Positions 8,384 to 18,706 are shown, numbered from the stretch's first letter. The stretch: 64,000 nucleotides of DNA from Aureococcus anophagefferens (GCF_000186865.1 NW_008705565.1:1573686-1637685); one strand, 5' to 3'. Numbers and translations are program-made. Notes: generated from the sequence alone by a model not told the origin.

Positions 8384-11300
8384 CTAGACGCCGGCGGAGA
8401 CGGAGATCGGGTTGAGGACGTAGTCGCCGTAGCTCGGCAGGTCGCTGTCGGGCTCGTAGCCGCGCGCGACATCGCCGTAGCCGCGCGCCGCGTGGCCCCG
8501 CCGCCGCTTGGCCGCGTAGGCGGCGGCGCCGCCGCCGAGGAGCGCGAGCACAATCACAACGGCGACGACAACGGCCATCATTCCGCCGCCCGCGGCCGCC
8601 TCGGGCCCTTTTTCGCCGCCGCCGGCGTCGTCGGCGTACTCGCAGACGTAGGCCTTCTTCCCGTCGCAGGGGTGGTCGAACCAGAGGCCGCAGCCGCCGT
8701 GGACCGCCATGCAGGCCGCCGCGCCCTCGTCGGGCTCGTCGGCGTCGGCGCCGGCCCACGCGCCGCACCCGGGCGTCGCCGCCGCGCGATCCGCGGTGGC
8801 CCAGCGCTCGAAGCCATCGACGGCTCCGCCCGCGCTCCAGCGCCACGCGTCGCCCGCGCCGGCGCCGCCGACCCAGACCGGCGCCGCCGGCGCGACGCGC
8901 TCGAGCGCCGCCTGGTCGTCCGCGTCGCGGAGCCCCGCGAGGTCGCCGCCGTCGCCCCGGCACGCGGCGCGCGCGTCGGCCCAGGCGAGCGGCCGCCCGA
9001 AGAAGACGAGCGTCTTGCCGCCCGACGCCGACGCGGACCGCGCCTCGGGGCCGCGGTCGCGGTCGCGGCCGCCGCGCGCCCCGCCGCCGCCGCGGCCCGG
9101 GTCCGGCGCGGCGCGGTCCGCCGGGTCGACGCCGTCGAGCGGGCAGGCGCAGCCCGCGCAGTCGAAGCCCTCCGCCTCGAGCGTCTCGCACGAGAAGCCC
9201 GAGACCGCGGCCGCGTCGCACGTGAACGCCTCGCCGCAGAGGTCCGGCAGCGGGCACGCGTTGAAGGGGCAGCCGCCGGCCTCGGGCGCGGCGGCCTCGG
9301 GCGCGGCCGCCTCGGCGTCGGCGACCGCCTCCGGCACGCAGTCGCCGTCGACCAGCGGCCGCAGCTGGCAGACGGACGCGCGCGCGCGGTACTCGAAGTC
9401 GCCCGGCCCGCAGCCACTGTCCGTCCAGCGGTCGCCGACGCCCTCGACGTGATAGAAGCAGTCGGCGCCGAGGCTCGCGCAATTTTCGCTCCCGCCCGCG
9501 TCGTCGGGTTCGTTCGCCCACCAGTGCTGCCACGACGCCGGCGACCCGTCGGCCCACTGCCACGCGCCCTCGCGCGTCGCGTCGCTGAGGCCGATCCAGA
9601 GCGGCACGCATTCCCCGCCGGGCCGCGCGAAGCGCTCGTCGATCCAGCGGGCGACGTTCGCGTCGGGCACCGTCGCGAGGTGGCCGCCGAGGGCGACGCA
9701 GTGCCTCGGCGCTCCGCCAGCTCAGCGGCGCCGCGTTCAGCGCGAGCGGGCACGCGTCCGCGTCGACGCCCGGCGCGGGCGCCGCCGGGTCGATGCAGCA
9801 CGTGCTCACGCGGCCGTCCGCGAAGCCCCGGCCGCAGCCGACGACGCCCGCCGCGTAGACGTAGCCCTCGGCGCAGAACGCGTCGTCCGGCGCCGCGCAG
9901 CAGTCGTCGTCGACCCCGCCCGAGCCGTACTCGCCGCACGCCGCCGCGTGGCACTGCGACTCGACGACGGCGGCCTCGCCGTCGTCGGCGTCGGGCGCCG
10001 CCCAGGCCGCCTCGGCCGCGGCGGCCGCGGCGTCGGCGGCGCACGCGCAGCCGCCGCAGCCGTAGCCCGCAGCTTCGAGCATCCCACACGTGTAGCCGAA
10101 CCGCGCCGCGTCGTCGCAGGTGAAGGTCCCCGCGCACACGCCCGCGGGGCAGGGGTTCGCAGAGCAGACGCCGCCGCCGGCTCCTCCCGCGCCGGCGCAG
10201 TCTCCGGCCGCGAGGGGGCGGAGCTGGCACAGCGCTCCGCGCGGCGTGTAGTCGGCGCCGGCGGCGTCGCAGCCGCTGTCGACCCACTCGTCGGCGACGC
10301 CGCGCCACCCGTGGACGCAGTCGACGCCCATGCTCGCGCAGTCCGCGCCCCGGGCGCCGTTCGCGGAGTCGTCGGGCTCGCCGGGCCACCAGCGCTCGTA
10401 GCCGCCGACGGAGCCGTCGGCCCAGGCCCAGACGCCCTCTTCCTCACGGTCGTTGTAGCCGATCCACGCGGGCCGGCAGCCGCCGCGGGCGCGCACGAAG
10501 TGGGCGCTCGCGTACGCCGACGCCGCGGCATCGGGAAGCGTCGCGAGGTGGCCGCCGAGCGAGACGCACGTCGCCTCGGCGTCGGCCCAGGTGCCCGCCG
10601 CGGGGACGAAGGCGAGCGGGCAGGACGCGTCGGGCGCCGCCTCGACGGCCCGCGGCGTCGGCGCGGCCGTCGGCGCGGCCGCGGCGCCCGCGGCGCCCGC
10701 GGCGGCGCCCGCGAGCTCGACCTCGCAGAGGCAGCGGAAGCTCTGGCCGCAGGGCGCGTCGTACCAGCGCATGGACCCCCAGACGCCAAAGGCCGCGCAG
10801 TCCTCCTCGAGCCCGAGGAACTGGTTCGGCTCGCCCGCCGCCCAGCCGTCGTAGCCGTAGCGGTCCGCGGACGCGCAGCCCGCGTCCCAGCCGGCGGCCC
10901 CGTCGCCGGACCAGCCGTCGTCGGCGTCCGGGTCCTGGCGGAGGCCGAGCCACGCGCAGCACGACGTGTCCTTCGTGCCCGGCGTCCAGTTGCAGCACTC
11001 GTACGCGGCCGCGAAGCGGCCGTCGGTCGACACCGCGGCGAACTCCGCCTCGTTGGCCGGGCACGCGGGGGCGGCCGCGGGCCACGTCGGCGGCAGCGCG
11101 GCCGCGCAGCGCGCGTCGCACTCGTCGCGCGGGCCCGACCCCGCGAGCCCGAAGCAGCGGCCGCCGACGCCGCGCCAGCCCTCGGGGCACGCGGCCCGCG
11201 CGGCGGCCTCGGGGTGCTCGCAGACGTAGGGCCGCGGGTCCGCGCAGTTCGCGTCGAACCACAGGCCGCAGTGCTCGTAGGCGCCCATGCAGTCCTCGCC

Positions 11301-11684
11301 CGCGCCCCAGTCGTTCGGCTCCGACTCGCCCGCGTGGCCGCCGCAGCCGGGGAACGCGGCGGCCCGGTCGGGCGTGAGCCAGTTCTCAAAGGCCTGCGTC
11401 GCGCCCGAGGACGGCGGCAGCACGCCGCCGTCCTCCGCGTCCCACGCCCAGACGCCCTCCGTCGCGCCGTCGCTGCCCCCGATCCACACGGCCTGGGACC
11501 CCATGGTCGTCGCGAGCACGGCCTGCTCCGCCGCGTCCTCGACCTTGGCGAGGCGGCCGCCGGCGGCGCGACACGCCACGGCCGCGTCGGGCCAGGACAG
11601 GGGCGCCTCGTGGAGGATGAAGTTGTGGGCCCCGGCGACGCCGAGAGTGGCGGCGGCGGCGGCGACGACGCGGGGCCGCGCCAT
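8384..11684 (-). CDS. Type I membrane protein with five C-type lectin-like domains (one frame break)
   Basis: ATG at 11684 follows an in-frame non-ATG stretch and gives a signal peptide (M-A-R-P-R-V-V then an Ala/Val core). About 1,100 residues contain five C-type lectin-like domains, roughly at 22-160, 170-330, 355-495, 650-780 and 880-990, with repeated W-I-G, W-A-W/W-Q-W and E-P-D/E-P-N motifs typical of the fold. Two similar Cys-rich inserts (C-P-x-G-x-C, F-T-C-D) follow domains 3 and 4. One hydrophobic helix (M-M-A-V-V-V-A-V-V-I-V) and a basic stop-transfer precede a short cytoplasmic tail with Y-G-D-Y. The reading frame breaks at about 9701: comparison with domain 3 (A-E-A-T-C-V-S-L-G-G) shows 2 nt missing before the Cys codon. 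The domain continues perfectly in the new frame, so this is a recent mutation or an assembly error. It probably acts as a surface carbohydrate or protein receptor. Confidence 0.75.
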
Positions 11685-12468
11685 GCTCGGTGTGCGGAAC
11701 ACGCGCGCCGCCGCTCCGCGAAGGATGGATCCAGTCGGGCAGCCCCGCCGAATGGCAGCCCAGTTGGACTAGTTATTGAAGGGGGTGCGCACCCGAAGAT
11801 CCCGCCCGGAGGCTCAGACGGAGGCGTAGCCGGGGGGTTGGCGTTCCCACACCGGCCCCTTCCTCCGACCCAAAGATCGCGCGTGCACTCGGATCGGAGG
11901 TGTGGCGGCGGTACACTCGCGCCAAGCCTGGTACCGACCGCCACGCCGAGAGCACGCCGGGATTGGCGCCGGGCGGCAGCTCCTGAGTCGCCTCATTCAG
12001 ACGACACTCTCACCGGACTCTCCGTGGACCGGGGGAGGTTGAGACCGCGGGCACTCGCACGCAAACGAGCAGGAACTCCGGCTCGACCAGGCCGATTCAC
12101 CTCAGGACCACGAGTGGCTAGCCGAGGGCGCACGCCGAAAAGGACACCCGTAGTCAGCGGGACCGAAGAGAGCAGACTCTCAGGCTGAGAGAGGCCGACG
12201 AAGAGAGCGAAGACGCCGACGCCGACGGAGCCGCACACAGCGCCACGCTACGAAGAGACGCTGCAGAATGCAGAGAAACGAATGGACACGGGCACATCGA
12301 AGCCCGCACACCGAAGCCATCGAGGGCGCCGACCCCACCAGCTCCCCCCAAGACCAGTTGCTTGCAAGCTGACGTTCAACGCTCTGTTGCTTAACCCGCC
12401 GATGCGACTGACATCGTGCTCGACCTCCAGAGGCGTCGGCACGCGCTAGCACGCATCGCACCCAATCG
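11685..12468. other. Divergent intergenic region, lectin gene / HAD phosphatase
   Basis: About 780 bp between two divergent genes, the longest gene-free stretch apart from the repeat islands. It holds the lectin promoter element at 11763-11788 and a GGGCGGCAGCTCCTG block near 11966 that is also found at 8246. The remainder, rich in CGA/GAC words, gives no convincing protein or RNA. Confidence 0.45.
11763..11788 (-). promoter_or_regulatory. Shared lectin-gene upstream element, copy 2
   Basis: This begins GTTGGACTAGTTATTGAAGG on the plus strand and differs from 8147-8172 at two positions. It is 79 bp upstream of the five-domain lectin ATG. Outside this block and one 15-bp block further upstream, the two promoters look unrelated. 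Confidence 0.5.
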
Positions 12469-13257
12469 ATGCAAATATCCGCGATCGCGCTGGCCGCGTG
12501 CACCATGTCCGCGCACGCCCTGACGGCGCCGGTGGGCCGGAAGATGGCGGTCATCTTCGACATCGACGGCACCATGAGCGACAGCTTCCAGCTCGGCTTC
12601 GGCGCCACGAACACGGTGCTCGCCGCCAACGACTACCCGACCATCGACGCGGCGCAGTACCACGAGGGCTGCGTCTACACGACGCCCGTGCGGCTCTCGC
12701 GGCACGCCGTCGGCGCGTACGACGAGGCGCTCGGCGCGCGGCTCGGCGGCGAGTTCGATCGCACCTACATCGCGCTCGTCGACGCCGAGACCGCGGGCTT
12801 CTACCCGGGCGTCGGCGACCTCGTCGCGCGCATCGGCGGCGCCGGCGCGGCGCTCGGCGCGCTGACGAACGCCGCCGTGCTCTACGCCGAGGCCGTGCTC
12901 GCCGCGAACGGCGTCCGCGCGTCCTTCGGCAGCGCCCAGGGCGCCGACAGCGTGCCCGCGGCGAAGCCCCGGCCCGACGGCCTGCTCCAGGTCGCGCGCG
13001 AGCTCGGCGTGCCGCCGGAGCGCTGCGTCTACGTCGGCGACGCGCCCTCGGACGGCGCCGCCGCGCGCGGCGCGGGCTTCGGCCTGTCCGTGGGCTGCGC
13101 CTACGGCTCCCACGCGGAGGCGAAGCTCGTCGACTGCGGCCACTTTGACGTCATCTGCCGCACCGTCGACGACGTCGCCGCGGCCCTCTTCCCCGAGGGC
13201 CACGGGGGGGACGGCGCGGCCCTCGAGGCCGCGATCGACGCGAGGGCGGCGCGATAA
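12469..13257 (+). CDS. HAD-superfamily hydrolase, phosphoglycolate phosphatase-like
   Basis: This 262-residue protein has all four HAD motifs. Motif I is F-D-I-D-G-T-M (residues about 29-35, with the nucleophile and acid aspartates). Motif II is L-T-N near 125. Motif III is A-K-P-R-P-D-G near 165. Motif IV is V-G-D-A-P-S-D-G near 188. The helical cap between motifs I and II is the type found in phosphoglycolate phosphatases and beta-phosphoglucomutases. The first 20 residues are hydrophobic with Ala/Thr, and could be a targeting peptide or a signal peptide. The substrate cannot be read from the sequence; a phosphorylated small metabolite is expected. It converges with CFAP299, 108 bp apart. 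Confidence 0.8.
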   Translation: MQISAIALAACTMSAHALTAPVGRKMAVIFDIDGTMSDSFQLGFGATNTVLAANDYPTIDAAQYHEGCVYTTPVRLSRHAVGAYDEALGARLGGEFDRTYIALVDAETAGFYPGVGDLVARIGGAGAALGALTNAAVLYAEAVLAANGVRASFGSAQGADSVPAAKPRPDGLLQVARELGVPPERCVYVGDAPSDGAAARGAGFGLSVGCAYGSHAEAKLVDCGHFDVICRTVDDVAAALFPEGHGGDGAALEAAIDARAAR

Positions 13258-13365
13258 GAACTGGGTCTTCCGCCGCGCGTGCGCACGTGGGGTCGTTCGA
13301 ATCGGCGCAAGACGAACGCCCCGCGGACACGAGGCGCGATCGGGGGCGGTTACGCGCGAGGGCCG

Positions 13366-14073
13366 CTAGTTCTTCCGCCGCGTGAGGTGGTCGAAGATGA
13401 CGACCTGGAGGTACTCGGGCGTCTTGAGCTCGTTGCGGCTCGAGTTGTCGCCCGGGTTCTGCTTCGGGTCCACGTTGATGACCTTGCGGTCGCGCTTGTT
13501 TTTGAAGAGGAGGCCGTCGGAGTCGGCGATGACCTGGAAGTTGGGCGTCGAGTTGTGCGTCGACGTCTGCGTCTCCCAGTTGTAGTAGGACAGGTCCGTG
13601 GGCTTGGGCATGAGGCGCTTCTGGCCCTTGAAGTAGGGCTCGAAGTTCTCCGTCTTCAGGCGGTGCGCGTAGTCGATGTAGCCGCTGACCTCCTGGCCCT
13701 TGGCGTTCTTGTCGCGGAGGAAGATGATGGACGTGAGCTTGCCGTTGCGCACGAGGGCCTCGCGGTTCGCGAGGGCGAGGAGGAAGGGCTGCGCGCTCAG
13801 GTCCTTGTTCGCCGACGCGAGCTGCTTGGGCACGTTCGCCTTCTGCGTGCCGCGCTCGCGGAGCGCGCGCTTCCGGGCCTCGAACTCGTCGCGCTTGAGC
13901 GTGTCGCCGGAGCCGCGGTAGCCGAGCTCGACGAGCTGGCGCGCGAGCTCCTCGTCCTCCAGGTAGTACATGTCCGTCTCCGACACCTGGGCGTCGAGGT
14001 AGTCCTCGTAGGACGCGAACTGCTCCAGCGAATCGCCGCCGAGGCCGCCGCCGTCGTACTCGCCGCGCATCAT
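13366..14073 (-). CDS. CFAP299: CFAP299 (C4orf22) cilia- and flagella-associated protein
   Basis: This 235-residue protein has the family length. The N-terminal signature reads Y-E-D-Y-L-D-x-Q, then Y-Y-L-E-D-E-E-L-A-R, then L-V-E-L-G-Y-R-G-S-G and the basic helix R-D-E-F-E-A-R-K. A central block around Y-I-D-Y-A-H-R-L-K and the tail with N-W-E-T and F-D-H complete it. CFAP299 is conserved in ciliated eukaryotes and lost in non-ciliated ones, so its presence argues for a flagellated stage or a retained flagellar programme. ATG at 14073 is followed by a second Met. It shares a 250-bp divergent promoter region with the HMG-box gene. Confidence 0.9.
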   Translation of the reverse strand: MMRGEYDGGGLGGDSLEQFASYEDYLDAQVSETDMYYLEDEELARQLVELGYRGSGDTLKRDEFEARKRALRERGTQKANVPKQLASANKDLSAQPFLLALANREALVRNGKLTSIIFLRDKNAKGQEVSGYIDYAHRLKTENFEPYFKGQKRLMPKPTDLSYYNWETQTSTHNSTPNFQVIADSDGLLFKNKRDRKVINVDPKQNPGDNSSRNELKTPEYLQVVIFDHLTRRKN

Positions 14074-14324
14074 GGTCTTTGGGCCGCGGGGGCGAGCTGC
14101 CGGCGCGCCTGGACCGTCGGGGGCTGCCGGTCCGTGTCGTTATCGGCGCCTCGGACGGGGTGCGAAAGGCAAGGTAGGGATACGGGAAATTCACCTTGGC
14201 GCGCCGCAGTTCGAATCGTTGCGAGGTGCACTCGAGCCGCGCCTCCAACGACGTCGTGCTGGCCACCGCGCACGGCCCTCCTGCGCACCCCGTGACCTCA
14301 CAGAACGCAGAACCGACCCCCGCG

Positions 14325-17300
14325 ATGGACTGGGACGACATGGACGACGAGTGCGCGGCGACGCAGCTCGTGCCGCCGACGCAGAGCGCGGCGTGCGACA
14401 TCGACGACGACGACGCGGGCGCGTTCGACGACGAGTGCGCGGCGACGCAGCTCGTGCCGCCGTCGCAGGGCCTCGACGACGAGGACGACGCGGGGTTCGG
14501 CGAGTCGCTCCCGGAGGACTCGGCGCTCGAGTTCAACGCGGCGATGTCGCAGGACGAGGACGCGGCGGAGCCGGCGGCGGCGCGCGCGCCCGAGGCGGCG
14601 GCCGACGACGAGCCCATCTCGGAGGACGACGAGCCCATCTCGGAGGACGACGAGCCCGCCGCGGCGGGCGGCGCGCCCCCGGCGGGCGGCGCCGCCGCGG
14701 TGTCGCCGCCGGCGTCGCCCGGCGCGGCGTCGGAGCTCGCGCCGGAGCCGCGCGACGAGCGCGAGCCCGAGGAGGCGCCCGCCGACGACGCGGCGATGGA
14801 GGCCTGGATCCGGGCCCACGCGGCGTCGGGCGAGAGCAACACGATCAAGGAGGTCTACGCGGCCGTCGCGGACCACTTCGGCGTCGAGCTCACGAAGGAG
14901 AAGAAGAAGTGGATCAAGCGCGTCATGACCGAGGCGCTCAACGGCGGCGACGAGGAGGAGGAGGTGGCGCCCGCCGAGGAGGCGGAGGCGGAGGCGGAGG
15001 ACGACGACTTCGGCGACGAGTTCGACGAGCGGCCGAAGAAGAAGACGTCGAAGTCGAAGCGCGCGAGCGCCGACGGCGACGAGCCCCGGATGGTCAAGCT
15101 GAGCGGCTACCTCCACTTCTCCAACGAGTCGCGCGCGGCGACGCGCGCCGAGGTCGAGGAGGACCCGGCGAACGAGGGCCTCGACAAGAAGGACCTGAAC
15201 AAGCGCGTCATGGCCAAGCTCGGCGAGAAGTGGAAGGCGCTCGACGCGGACGCGCAGCGGGCCTACAAGGACGCCGCGCCCCTCGTCGCGCGCAAGAAGG
15301 GCAAGGGCAAGCGCGCAAGCGCCGCGTCGGCGCCCGAGGAGGCCTTCGACGCCGCGGCCGAGGCCGACGCGTACGACGCGCTCGCGTCCGCGCCGGCGGC
15401 GCCCGCGGCGCCGACGAACGAGGAGCTCGCGGAGGAGGCCGAGGAGGCCGAGGCCGTCAAGCAGCGCGAGGCCATCGAGGCGGCCCTGGCGGACCAGGAG
15501 CGCGAGGCCCTCGCGGAGCTCGCGGTGGAGAAGGCCGCGCTCGCGGCGAAGCTCGCGGACCGCTTCGCGGCGGAGGAGCGCCGCGCGGAGCTCGAGGCGC
15601 GCGCGACGCTCGCGCGGCTCCTCGAGGACGGCAAGGCCGACTCGGGCTCCGAGAGCGACTGCAGCCTCGAGATCGTCGGCGCGCCGCCCGCGGCCGCGGC
15701 CGCGGCGGCCGCGCTGCCGTCGCCGACGAAGGTGTCGACGGCGCGCGCGCTCTCCGCGCGGAAGAAGCTCCGGGCCGGCGGCCGCCGCGCGCTGCGCAAG
15801 AAGCTCGCGCGCGCCGTCACGCGCGTCGGCATGGTCAACTTCGCGGAGCAGGTCGCGGCGGAGGACGGCGTCGACCCGGACTCGTACGCGCGCCACCTCC
15901 AGGCGCTCGAGGCGCAGCGCGTCGTCGACGCGCGCGACGCGGAGCGCCGGGACCGCGAGGAGCGCGACCTCGAGCAGCGCCTCAGCGACGAGCGCCGCGC
16001 GTCCATCTGGGGCGCCGACGAGGAGGACGACGGCGAGGAGGAGTTCGAGGCGCCCGCGGACGACGCCGCGGTCGACCGCGCGGCCGCGCAGGACGCCGTC
16101 GCCGCCGCGCTCGCGGCCGCCGCCGAGGCCGAGGTCGCGGCCGCCGCCGAGGCCGCGGCGGCGCCCGCCGAGGCCGCCGCGCCGGACGCGCTCCCGGACT
16201 TCGCCGCCGCGGACGACGCCGCGGAGGTCCCGGAGGCCGACGCCTCCGAGCCCGCCGCGGAGCCCGCCGTCCCGGAGGCCGCGACCCTCGAGGCGACGCT
16301 CGAGGTCCCGGACACGCTCGAGGTCCCGGAGGTCGCGACCCTCGAGGCGACGCTCGAGGTCCCGGACACGCTCGAGGCCGACGCGCCCGACGCCGCCGCG
16401 GCGCCCGACGCCATGGAGGTCGACGCGCCCGACGCCGCGCCGGCGCCCGCCGAGGAGGCCGACGACGACGACGCCGACGCCGACGCCGCGCCGGCCGTGG
16501 ACCGCAACGCGGCGTACAAGGCGGCGCTGCTCGCGGACGCTCGGCGCGCGACGAAGCGGAGCCACGTGGGCATCGAGGGCGAGGCCGAGGAGAGCGACGA
16601 GGAGGACGGCGGCCAGATGGGCCTCGGCGACTTCGGCTTCGGCGTGTCGAGCAAGAAGCCCAAGAAGGGCGACGACCCCGACGAGAAGGAGGACCTCGAG
16701 GTCACCGCGGAGGACCTCGAGGCCATCGTCGACGAGCTCAGCGACGGCGAGGGCGACGAGGCCGGCGCCGAGGCCCACCGGCTCCAGCAGGACCGGAAAA
16801 CGGAGCGCGAGGAGATGGCGGCCATGCTCCAGCGCGTCCGCGACGGCTTCGGCTCCGAGGCGGCCGGCGGCGGCAACCGCGGCGCGTTCCGCCTCGCGGA
16901 CCTCGTGGGCATGGACAAGGCGGCCAAGGCCGAGGCGAAGCGCCTGGGCCTGGGCGAGAGCGACGACGAGGTCGAGAAGCTGCGCCGGGGCTCCGACGGC
17001 GAGGAGAGCGACGACGACGACGACGACGGCGGCGACGAGGAGCGCGGCCTCGCCGCGCTCATCTCGCAGGAGCTCAAGAACCGCCACCTCGGCGCGCGGC
17101 TCAAGGCCGCGAAGCGCGACGAGATCCAGGTCTCCGACTCCGAGTCGGACGACGACGACGACGCGGCGCCGGCGATCGGCGGCGACGGCAGCGACGACGA
17201 CGAGTCCGAGGCGGCCATCGCGCGGCGCGCCAAGACCTTCGCGCGGCGCGCGAAGATGCGCCGCGCGCTGGCGGAGAAGGCGCACCGCGACCGCGAGGAC

Positions 17301-17831
17301 CGCGCGGCGAGCGGCGACGCCAAGTGCGAGATGGCCGCGCTCCTCGAGGCCGACGAGGACTCGCAGCTCATCCTCTCCATGCTCCAGCGGTCCCAGTCGT
17401 CGTCGGTCCCGTCGGCGCCGCCCCTGAGCCGCCAGGGCTCGCTCCTCCGCCAGCCGTCGCTCGCGCGGACCGCGTCGTCCGCGTCCGACGGCGGCCGCGC
17501 CGCCAAGAAGCCGCGCCTCGGCGCGGGCGTCGACGCGGACGCGCGCGACACGCTCCTGGACCGCTGCGGCTCCTTCTTCGCGACGCTCAATCGCGCGGGC
17601 TCGCGGTCCCACGCGCCCACGGCCAAGGCCCACGCGTCGCGCGCGGGCCGCGGCGCCGCCGCGTCGATCTCGTCGCTCTTCGGCGGCGACAACTCCAACA
17701 GCCAGTTCGGCTTCGCCAACTCGCGGTCCAACCTCCCGCCGGCGTCGTCGTCGAACCAGCCCCAGGGCGACAAGATCGTCGGCGGCGGCGCGCCGAAGCA
17801 GCCCATCTGGGCCGCCATCTCCAAGGCCTAG
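14325..17831 (+). CDS. Large acidic nuclear protein with DEK_C and HMG-box domains
   Basis: From ATG at 14325 the frame gives 1168 residues; the open frame extends upstream only with non-ATG codons. The first 50 residues carry two copies of D-E-C-A-A-T-Q-L-V-P-P, followed by A-M-S-Q: a small SQ/TQ cluster of the kind phosphorylated by ATM/ATR kinases. A DEK C-terminal winged-helix domain fits residues about 156-208 (W-I-R-A-H, N-T-I-K-E-V, K-W-I-K-R). An HMG-box fits about 255-325 (S-G-Y-L-H-F-S-N-E-S, K-L-G-E-K-W-K-A-L, A-Y-K-D-A). Long Glu/Ala helices, repeats of T-L-E-A-T-L-E-V-P-D, and Ser/Asp-rich tracts follow. The layout (SQ/TQ motifs plus acidic tail with basic helices) recalls Claspin/Mrc1 or FACT-type chromatin proteins, but I cannot assign either. 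Confidence 0.7.
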   Translation: MDWDDMDDECAATQLVPPTQSAACDIDDDDAGAFDDECAATQLVPPSQGLDDEDDAGFGESLPEDSALEFNAAMSQDEDAAEPAAARAPEAAADDEPISEDDEPISEDDEPAAAGGAPPAGGAAAVSPPASPGAASELAPEPRDEREPEEAPADDAAMEAWIRAHAASGESNTIKEVYAAVADHFGVELTKEKKKWIKRVMTEALNGGDEEEEVAPAEEAEAEAEDDDFGDEFDERPKKKTSKSKRASADGDEPRMVKLSGYLHFSNESRAATRAEVEEDPANEGLDKKDLNKRVMAKLGEKWKALDADAQRAYKDAAPLVARKKGKGKRASAASAPEEAFDAAAEADAYDALASAPAAPAAPTNEELAEEAEEAEAVKQREAIEAALADQEREALAELAVEKAALAAKLADRFAAEERRAELEARATLARLLEDGKADSGSESDCSLEIVGAPPAAAAAAAALPSPTKVSTARALSARKKLRAGGRRALRKKLARAVTRVGMVNFAEQVAAEDGVDPDSYARHLQALEAQRVVDARDAERRDREERDLEQRLSDERRASIWGADEEDDGEEEFEAPADDAAVDRAAAQDAVAAALAAAAEAEVAAAAEAAAAPAEAAAPDALPDFAAADDAAEVPEADASEPAAEPAVPEAATLEATLEVPDTLEVPEVATLEATLEVPDTLEADAPDAAAAPDAMEVDAPDAAPAPAEEADDDDADADAAPAVDRNAAYKAALLADARRATKRSHVGIEGEAEESDEEDGGQMGLGDFGFGVSSKKPKKGDDPDEKEDLEVTAEDLEAIVDELSDGEGDEAGAEAHRLQQDRKTEREEMAAMLQRVRDGFGSEAAGGGNRGAFRLADLVGMDKAAKAEAKRLGLGESDDEVEKLRRGSDGEESDDDDDDGGDEERGLAALISQELKNRHLGARLKAAKRDEIQVSDSESDDDDDAAPAIGGDGSDDDESEAAIARRAKTFARRAKMRRALAEKAHRDREDRAASGDAKCEMAALLEADEDSQLILSMLQRSQSSSVPSAPPLSRQGSLLRQPSLARTASSASDGGRAAKKPRLGAGVDADARDTLLDRCGSFFATLNRAGSRSHAPTAKAHASRAGRGAAASISSLFGGDNSNSQFGFANSRSNLPPASSSNQPQGDKIVGGGAPKQPIWAAISKA

Positions 17832-17953
17832 CGGCGCGCGTCCCCGTAACGAAAGCTGCCGCTCGCGTAAGTTCCCGGGGTTCGAGACCCGCAGTCGGTA
17901 CAAGCGGGACGGTGCCGCACAGTGCTAGGTGGCACGCAGCCACGTCTTTACGT

Positions 17954-18706
17954 TCAAAACCCGCCGAAGGACGCGATGAGCGCGGCCGCGGGGTCTGTGC
18001 CGCCGGCGCTCGACCGCTGCGCGAGGGCGCTGCGGAGCGCGTGGCGGCTCTCGGCGCGCACCGTGGACCGGTCGAGGTCGCGCGCGTCCGGGTTGAGGCG
18101 CACCAACGCGCGGTCGACGCACGTCGCCGGGGCGCCGCCGGCCGCGAGGCACCGCTGCCAGCAGCGCCAGTCCTGGCCGTAGGGCTCGTCGCCGAAGCCG
18201 CCCGCCGCCGCGAGGCGCGCGCGCGACAGGAGGACGGACGAGCAGACGACGCGGTTCCGGTCCGCGACGTGCTGGCCGACGAAGCGCCGCGGCAGGGCGT
18301 CGGCCGGGTCGTCGCCGAGCGCGCGGCAGCAGCAGAAGTCGGACCCGTCGGCCGCGAGGGCCTGGAGCTGCTCCGCGAGCTTCGTCGGCGCCCACTCGTC
18401 GTCGTCGTCGAGGAACGCGAGCCAGTCGCCGCGCGCGGCGGCGACGCCGCCGTTGCGGACGACGCCGGGCCTCCCGCCGCTGTGCGCGCCGAGCGCCACG
18501 GCGCGCACGGCCGGGCCCCAGGCGTGGGCCGGCGCCGCCGGGCCGTCGAAGACGACGACGACCTCGTCGGGCGGGCGGCTCTGGCCCAGGGCCGACGCGA
18601 CGGCGCGCTCGAGGGCCGCGGGCTTCGTGCCGCGCGTCGGGATGACGACGCTCACGCACTTATGGGCGATGCCCAGGGACGCCATGGACTGCTCGAGGGA
18701 CGCCAT
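17954..18706 (-). CDS. Family 2 glycosyltransferase
   Basis: This 250-residue protein is a bare GT-A domain. It begins V-S-V-V-I-P-T-R-G-T, followed by the helix A-V-A-S-A-L-G-Q-S and the strand V-V-V-V-F-D-G. The metal-binding stretch is L-A-F-L-D-D-D-D-E-W, followed by acceptor-side residues around Y-G-Q-D-W. The motifs match inverting GT2 enzymes that use nucleotide sugars; donor and acceptor are unknown. No signal peptide or membrane helix is seen, so it is probably cytosolic or membrane-peripheral. The ATG at 18706 was chosen because codons upstream in the same frame lack an ATG. It converges with the HMG-box gene (122 bp between stops). Confidence 0.85.
   Translation of the reverse strand: MASLEQSMASLGIAHKCVSVVIPTRGTKPAALERAVASALGQSRPPDEVVVVFDGPAAPAHAWGPAVRAVALGAHSGGRPGVVRNGGVAAARGDWLAFLDDDDEWAPTKLAEQLQALAADGSDFCCCRALGDDPADALPRRFVGQHVADRNRVVCSSVLLSRARLAAAGGFGDEPYGQDWRCWQRCLAAGGAPATCVDRALVRLNPDARDLDRSTVRAESRHALRSALAQRSSAGGTDPAAALIASFGGF

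Noticed and set aside
17877..17890. GGGGTTCGAGACCC resembling a tRNA T arm
   Set aside because: The stem is only four pairs, and no acceptor, D or anticodon arms can be built upstream.
14298..17903. A 1201-codon minus-strand frame opposite the HMG-box gene
   Set aside because: Same cause; the composition mirrors the Glu/Asp/Ala codons of the true frame and no domain is visible.
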